A DNA stretch of 64,000 bases from Actinomadura livida (GTDB lineage: Bacteria > Actinomycetota > Actinomycetes > Streptosporangiales > Streptosporangiaceae). Position numbers and translations under genes: made by a program. The DNA lies in the NCBI RefSeq assembly GCF_014648675.1, contig NZ_BMRO01000008.1, positions 117,400 to 181,399 on the forward strand, in the 5' to 3' direction. This document shows positions 61,288 through 64,000 of this stretch, one piece after another (the stretch's first letter is position 1; each line of letters starts with the position of its first letter). The notes beneath the pieces are model-generated. The model ran no database searches. It had not been told where the DNA came from and saw only the letters and a program-made list of their open reading frames with translations.

Positions 61288-62132
61288 CCCGGGTGGATCT
61301 CCCCGCCGGCGGGCACGAGCGTCTGCCCGGTGTAGTAGGACGACTGGCGGTTGGAGGCGAAGAACACGTAGGACGGGGCGATCTCGTCGGGGTCGGCGGC
61401 GCGTCCCATCGGCGCCTGCTGCCCGAAGCCCTCGACGCGTTCTGCGTCGAACGTGGCCGGGATGAGCGGCGTCCAGACCGGGCCGGGGGCGACGCAGTTG
61501 ACGCGGATCTCGCGCTCCATGAGGCTCTGGGCGAGGCACGCCGCGAGGGTCATCGCCGCGGCCTTGCTGGCGGAGTAGTCGATGAGCGTCTTGTTGCCGC
61601 GCAGGCCGTTGATGGAGCCGGTGATGATGATGGACGACCCCGGCCCCATATGGTCCAGGGCCTGCTGGACGGTCCAGAACAGCGAGAAGACGTTCACGTC
61701 GAACGTCCGGCGGAGCTGCGCGTCGTCGATCTCGCGGACGTCCTTGACCGGGGTCTGCGTCCCGTGGTGCAAGACGAGCACGTCGAGCCCGCCGAGGTCC
61801 CGGACGGCGTGCTCGACCACCTCGCGGCTGTGCCGCTCCTCGCCCAGGTCGCCGCCGAAGGTGAAGCAGCGCCGTCCGGCGGCCTCGACAAGGCCGGCGG
61901 TGTGCCGGGCGTCCTCGTCCTCCTCCAGGTACGTGATGGCGACGTCGGCGCCCTCCTTGGCGAACGCGACCGCGGTGGCGCGCCCGATGCCGGAGTCGCC
62001 GCCGGTGATGAGGGCGCGGCGCCCTTCCAGCAGCCCGCTCCCGGTGTAGTCGCGCATCTCGTCGCGGGGTTCGGGGGCCATGTCCCCGGTCCGCCCGGGG
62101 TATGGCTGGCTCTGTGCCGGTCGCTCGCTCAT
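61284..62132 (-). CDS. Short-chain dehydrogenase (YghA-like)
   Basis: A 282-residue classical SDR with an N-terminal extension: cofactor motif ALITGGDSGIGRATAVAFAK (about 39-58), active site S (ITGSING), Y-x-x-x-K in IDYSASKAAA, and PGPVWTPLIPATF. The N-terminal PAQSQPYPGRTGDMAPEPRD is typical of YghA-type SDRs. Translationally coupled to the topoisomerase gene downstream. Substrate not known; stress-related aldehyde/ketone reduction is typical of relatives. Confidence 0.94.
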   Translation of the reverse strand: MSERPAQSQPYPGRTGDMAPEPRDEMRDYTGSGLLEGRRALITGGDSGIGRATAVAFAKEGADVAITYLEEDEDARHTAGLVEAAGRRCFTFGGDLGEERHSREVVEHAVRDLGGLDVLVLHHGTQTPVKDVREIDDAQLRRTFDVNVFSLFWTVQQALDHMGPGSSIIITGSINGLRGNKTLIDYSASKAAAMTLAACLAQSLMEREIRVNCVAPGPVWTPLIPATFDAERVEGFGQQAPMGRAADPDEIAPSYVFFASNRQSSYYTGQTLVPAGGEIHPG

Positions 62133-62340
62133 GACCTCGCCTCCCGTGGGGGTGCCGCGTCCCGGTTCGCTTGGCTCATGGAACGCGGGTGCCCGGCGCG
62201 GGCGGGGGCAAACGTCCCCCTATTGTGACCAGTGGGTGAGCCGTGCCTCCGTAATCCTCAGGGGTGTGAGCGGAGCGCGTGGTGACTTCTGGGTAACATC
62301 ATCCCGAACCACATTCGGTCCCTGACGTAAGGTGCTGCTT

Positions 62341-63114
62341 ATGGACCTGAACGGAGTTTCCGCCGTCGTATCCGGTGGTGCGAGCGGCCTCGGTGAGGCC
62401 ACCGTGCGCGCGCTGGCCGCCGAAGGCGCCAAGGTGGTCATCGCCGACCTGAACGAGGACAAGGGCAAGGCCCTCGCCGACGAGGTCGGCGGCGTCTTCG
62501 TGAAGACGGACGTGTCGGACGAGGCGCAGGTGCAGGCCGCCGTCCAGGCCGCCGTCGACACCGGCAACCCGCTGCGGGTGATCGTCAACAGCGCCGGCAT
62601 CGGCTGGGCGTCGCGGACCGTGAACCGCGACGGCACCCCGCACGACCTCGGCTCCTACGAGACCGTCATCCGGATCAACCTGATCGGCACCTTCAACCTG
62701 ATGCGGATCGGCGCCGCCGCCATCTCCAAGACCGAGCCCGCCGACGCCGACGGCGCCCGCGGCGTGGTGATCAACACCGCGTCCATCGCCGGCATCGAGG
62801 GGCAGACCGGGCAGCTCGCCTACTCCGCGTCCAAGGGCGGCATCATCGGCATGACGCTGCCGGCCGCCCGCGACCTCGCCGCCATCGGCGTCCGGGTCAA
62901 CACCATCTGCCCGGGCATCATCGACACCCCGATCTACGGCGAGGGCGAGGCCGCGGACGCGTTCAAGGCCAAGCTCGCCGCGCCCGTCCCGTTCCCGAAG
63001 CGGATGGGCAAGGCGTCGGAGTTCGCGCACCTCGTCAAGTCCCTGATCGAGAACGACTACATGAACGGCGAGACCATCCGCTTCGACGGCGGTATCCGCT
63101 TCCAGCCGAAGTGA
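62341..63114 (+). CDS. 3-hydroxyacyl-CoA dehydrogenase-type SDR (HSD10-like)
   Basis: A 257-residue SDR: VVSGGASGLGEATVRALAAE (NAD motif), catalytic Ser in INTASIAGIEGQ, Y-x-x-x-K in LAYSASKGGI, and NTICPGIIDTPIYGEG. The Asp in VVIADLNEDKG indicates NAD preference. Sequence style matches type-II 3-hydroxyacyl-CoA dehydrogenases/17-beta-HSD10. ATG 62341 follows AAGG; GTG 62332 is an alternative. Eight bases upstream of a crotonase gene, so likely a beta-oxidation mini-operon. Confidence 0.94.
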   Translation: MDLNGVSAVVSGGASGLGEATVRALAAEGAKVVIADLNEDKGKALADEVGGVFVKTDVSDEAQVQAAVQAAVDTGNPLRVIVNSAGIGWASRTVNRDGTPHDLGSYETVIRINLIGTFNLMRIGAAAISKTEPADADGARGVVINTASIAGIEGQTGQLAYSASKGGIIGMTLPAARDLAAIGVRVNTICPGIIDTPIYGEGEAADAFKAKLAAPVPFPKRMGKASEFAHLVKSLIENDYMNGETIRFDGGIRFQPK

Positions 63115-63122
63115 GGCACTGA

Positions 63123-63935
63123 ATGACCGACGCTGCACCTTCCGAGGGGGGGCGACCCCCCACGCCCCCCGAGAACGACGCGGTTCTGACCGAAGAGGAC
63201 GGCGCCGTCCTCGTCATCACCATCAACCGCCCCGAGGCCCGCAATGCCGTGAACGGCGACGTGGCGCGGGGCATCGCCGCGGCCGCCGAGGAGCTGGAGT
63301 CCCGCAAGGACCTGTCCATCGGCATCCTCACCGGCGCCGGCGGGACGTTCTGCTCCGGCATGGACCTCAAGGGCTTCCTCACCGGCGACAACCCCATCGT
63401 CGAGGGGCGCGGGTTCGCCGGCCTGACCCAGCAGCCCCCGGCGAAGCCGATGATCGCCGCCGTCGAGGGCTACGCGCTCGCCGGCGGCTGCGAGGTGGCG
63501 CTGGCCTGCGACATGGTCGTCGCCGCGCGGGACGCCCAGTTCGGGCTGCCCGAGCCGAAGCGCGGCCTGGTCGCGGGCGCCGGCGGGCTGCTGCGGCTGC
63601 CGCAGCGCATCCCGTACCACATCGCCATGGAGATCGCCCTGACCGGCGACAAGTACTCCGCGGAGCGGATGGCCGAGCTCGGCTTCGTCAACCGGCTCAC
63701 CGACTCGGGCGGCGCGCTCGCGGCCGCCAAGGAGCTGGCGCTGAAGGTCGCCGAGAACGCCCCGCTGGCGCTCGCGGCGACGAAGCGGGTCATCGTCGAG
63801 TCGGCCGACTGGACGTCGGACGAGGCGTGGCAGAAGCAGCAGGAGATCACGCTGCCGGTGTTCACGTCGAAGGACGCCCAGGAGGGCCCGGCGGCGTTCG
63901 CCGAGAAGCGCAAGCCGAACTGGAAGGGCGAGTAG
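63123..63935 (+). CDS. Enoyl-CoA hydratase/isomerase (crotonase) family protein
   Basis: A 270-residue crotonase: ITINRPEARNAVNGDVARGI, oxyanion-hole segments GTFCSGMDLKGFL and AAVEGYALAGGCEVALACDM, active-site region LPEPKRGLVAGAGGLLRLPQ (Glu in PEPKRGL). The first 18 residues are Gly/Pro-rich linker. Hydrates or isomerises enoyl-CoA in fatty acid or sterol side-chain degradation. Follows the HSD10-like gene by 8 bp. Confidence 0.95.
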   Translation: MTDAAPSEGGRPPTPPENDAVLTEEDGAVLVITINRPEARNAVNGDVARGIAAAAEELESRKDLSIGILTGAGGTFCSGMDLKGFLTGDNPIVEGRGFAGLTQQPPAKPMIAAVEGYALAGGCEVALACDMVVAARDAQFGLPEPKRGLVAGAGGLLRLPQRIPYHIAMEIALTGDKYSAERMAELGFVNRLTDSGGALAAAKELALKVAENAPLALAATKRVIVESADWTSDEAWQKQQEITLPVFTSKDAQEGPAAFAEKRKPNWKGE

Positions 63936-63972
63936 CGGGTCACCGGCCCGCGACGCGCCCACCACCCCCGGG

Positions 63973-64000
63973 ACGCCCGGAACCGTATGGTTCCGGGCGT
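63973..64000. terminator. Perfect hairpin terminator at the window end
   Basis: 12-bp arms ACGCCCGGAACC (63973-63984) and GGTTCCGGGCGT (63989-64000) with a GTAT loop, 38 bp after the crotonase stop. The window ends exactly at the stem base, so a T-tract cannot be checked. Confidence 0.85.

Noticed and set aside
62304..62318. Palindrome CCGAA-N5-TTCGG upstream of the HSD10-like SDR gene
   Set aside because: Five-base GC-containing arms are expected often by chance in this base composition and no adjacent regulator gene exists; kept only as a note.

Overview
The window is very GC-rich DNA from a high-GC Gram-positive actinomycete. Supporting signs are GTG and TTG starts, many 4-base ATGA/GTGA gene overlaps, a conservon, GAF-ANTAR and STAS regulators, a LAL-type LuxR regulator and a tRNA-Lys with encoded CCA. 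The gene mix looks like a Streptosporangiales/Thermomonosporaceae (Actinomadura-like) chromosome, but that placement is inference. No rRNA, CRISPR array, complete prophage or intact insertion sequence is visible.

Layout, left half. 1-2463 (minus) is a conservon: sensor kinase, roadblock protein and DUF742 protein, cut by the window edge. 2891-7561 is a redox block: TetR plus zinc-free quinone oxidoreductase, msrB-msrA, and a DUF6510 / ferredoxin-reductase-like / sulfite-oxidase-fold trio. A frameshifted beta-propeller pseudogene follows (7672-8719). 8865-12649 is a cell-envelope block: a membrane HTH protein with an NBR1-like Ig domain faces three secreted peptidoglycan-active proteins, two of which share an almost identical I36 module. 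13071-19967 is a stress-signalling block (two GAF-ANTAR proteins, two STAS proteins, YihY, LapA, DUF5994, a 34-aa membrane peptide and an RsbU-like phosphatase) with a candidate sigma-B-type promoter at 16998. 20204-23504 is a self-contained TetR / membrane protein / FAD monooxygenase operon with a palindromic operator.

Middle. 23619-28237 mixes broken genes (SulP, DHFR-family, IS701) with a thiol-dioxygenase-like cupin, a divergent LysR-effector-domain/DUF5997 pair, an NTF2-fold enzyme behind a KstR-like box and two unknown small genes. 28642-30447 is a secreted repeat protein. 30930-33276 is an LLM monooxygenase/FMN reductase pair divergent from a MarR gene, with twin operators between them. 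33648-38039 is a two-component system convergent with an MMPL transporter.

Right half. 38927-47096 is a complete kdpFABCDE potassium-uptake operon preceded by a 27-residue membrane ORF; KdpC carries an unusual Cys-containing insertion. 47291-50756 is a graveyard of gene and transposase fragments (ThiF, LigA, methyltransferase, two rve-transposase copies) around one intact DUF6924 gene, ending beside tRNA-Lys(TTT). 51085-63935 holds metabolic genes: a CYP125-like P450, PaaI thioesterase, dienelactone hydrolase, a LAL regulator facing an Old Yellow Enzyme, an NlpC/P60 hydrolase, a secreted GH1 enzyme, topoisomerase IB, two SDRs and a crotonase.

Recurring themes are redox repair (Msr, sulfite-oxidase fold, OYE, LLM/FMN), envelope remodelling, and small-molecule-responsive repressors whose operators can be read directly from the sequence. 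Insertion-sequence-end-like motifs at 30532, 33369 and 50728 mark old transposition events.
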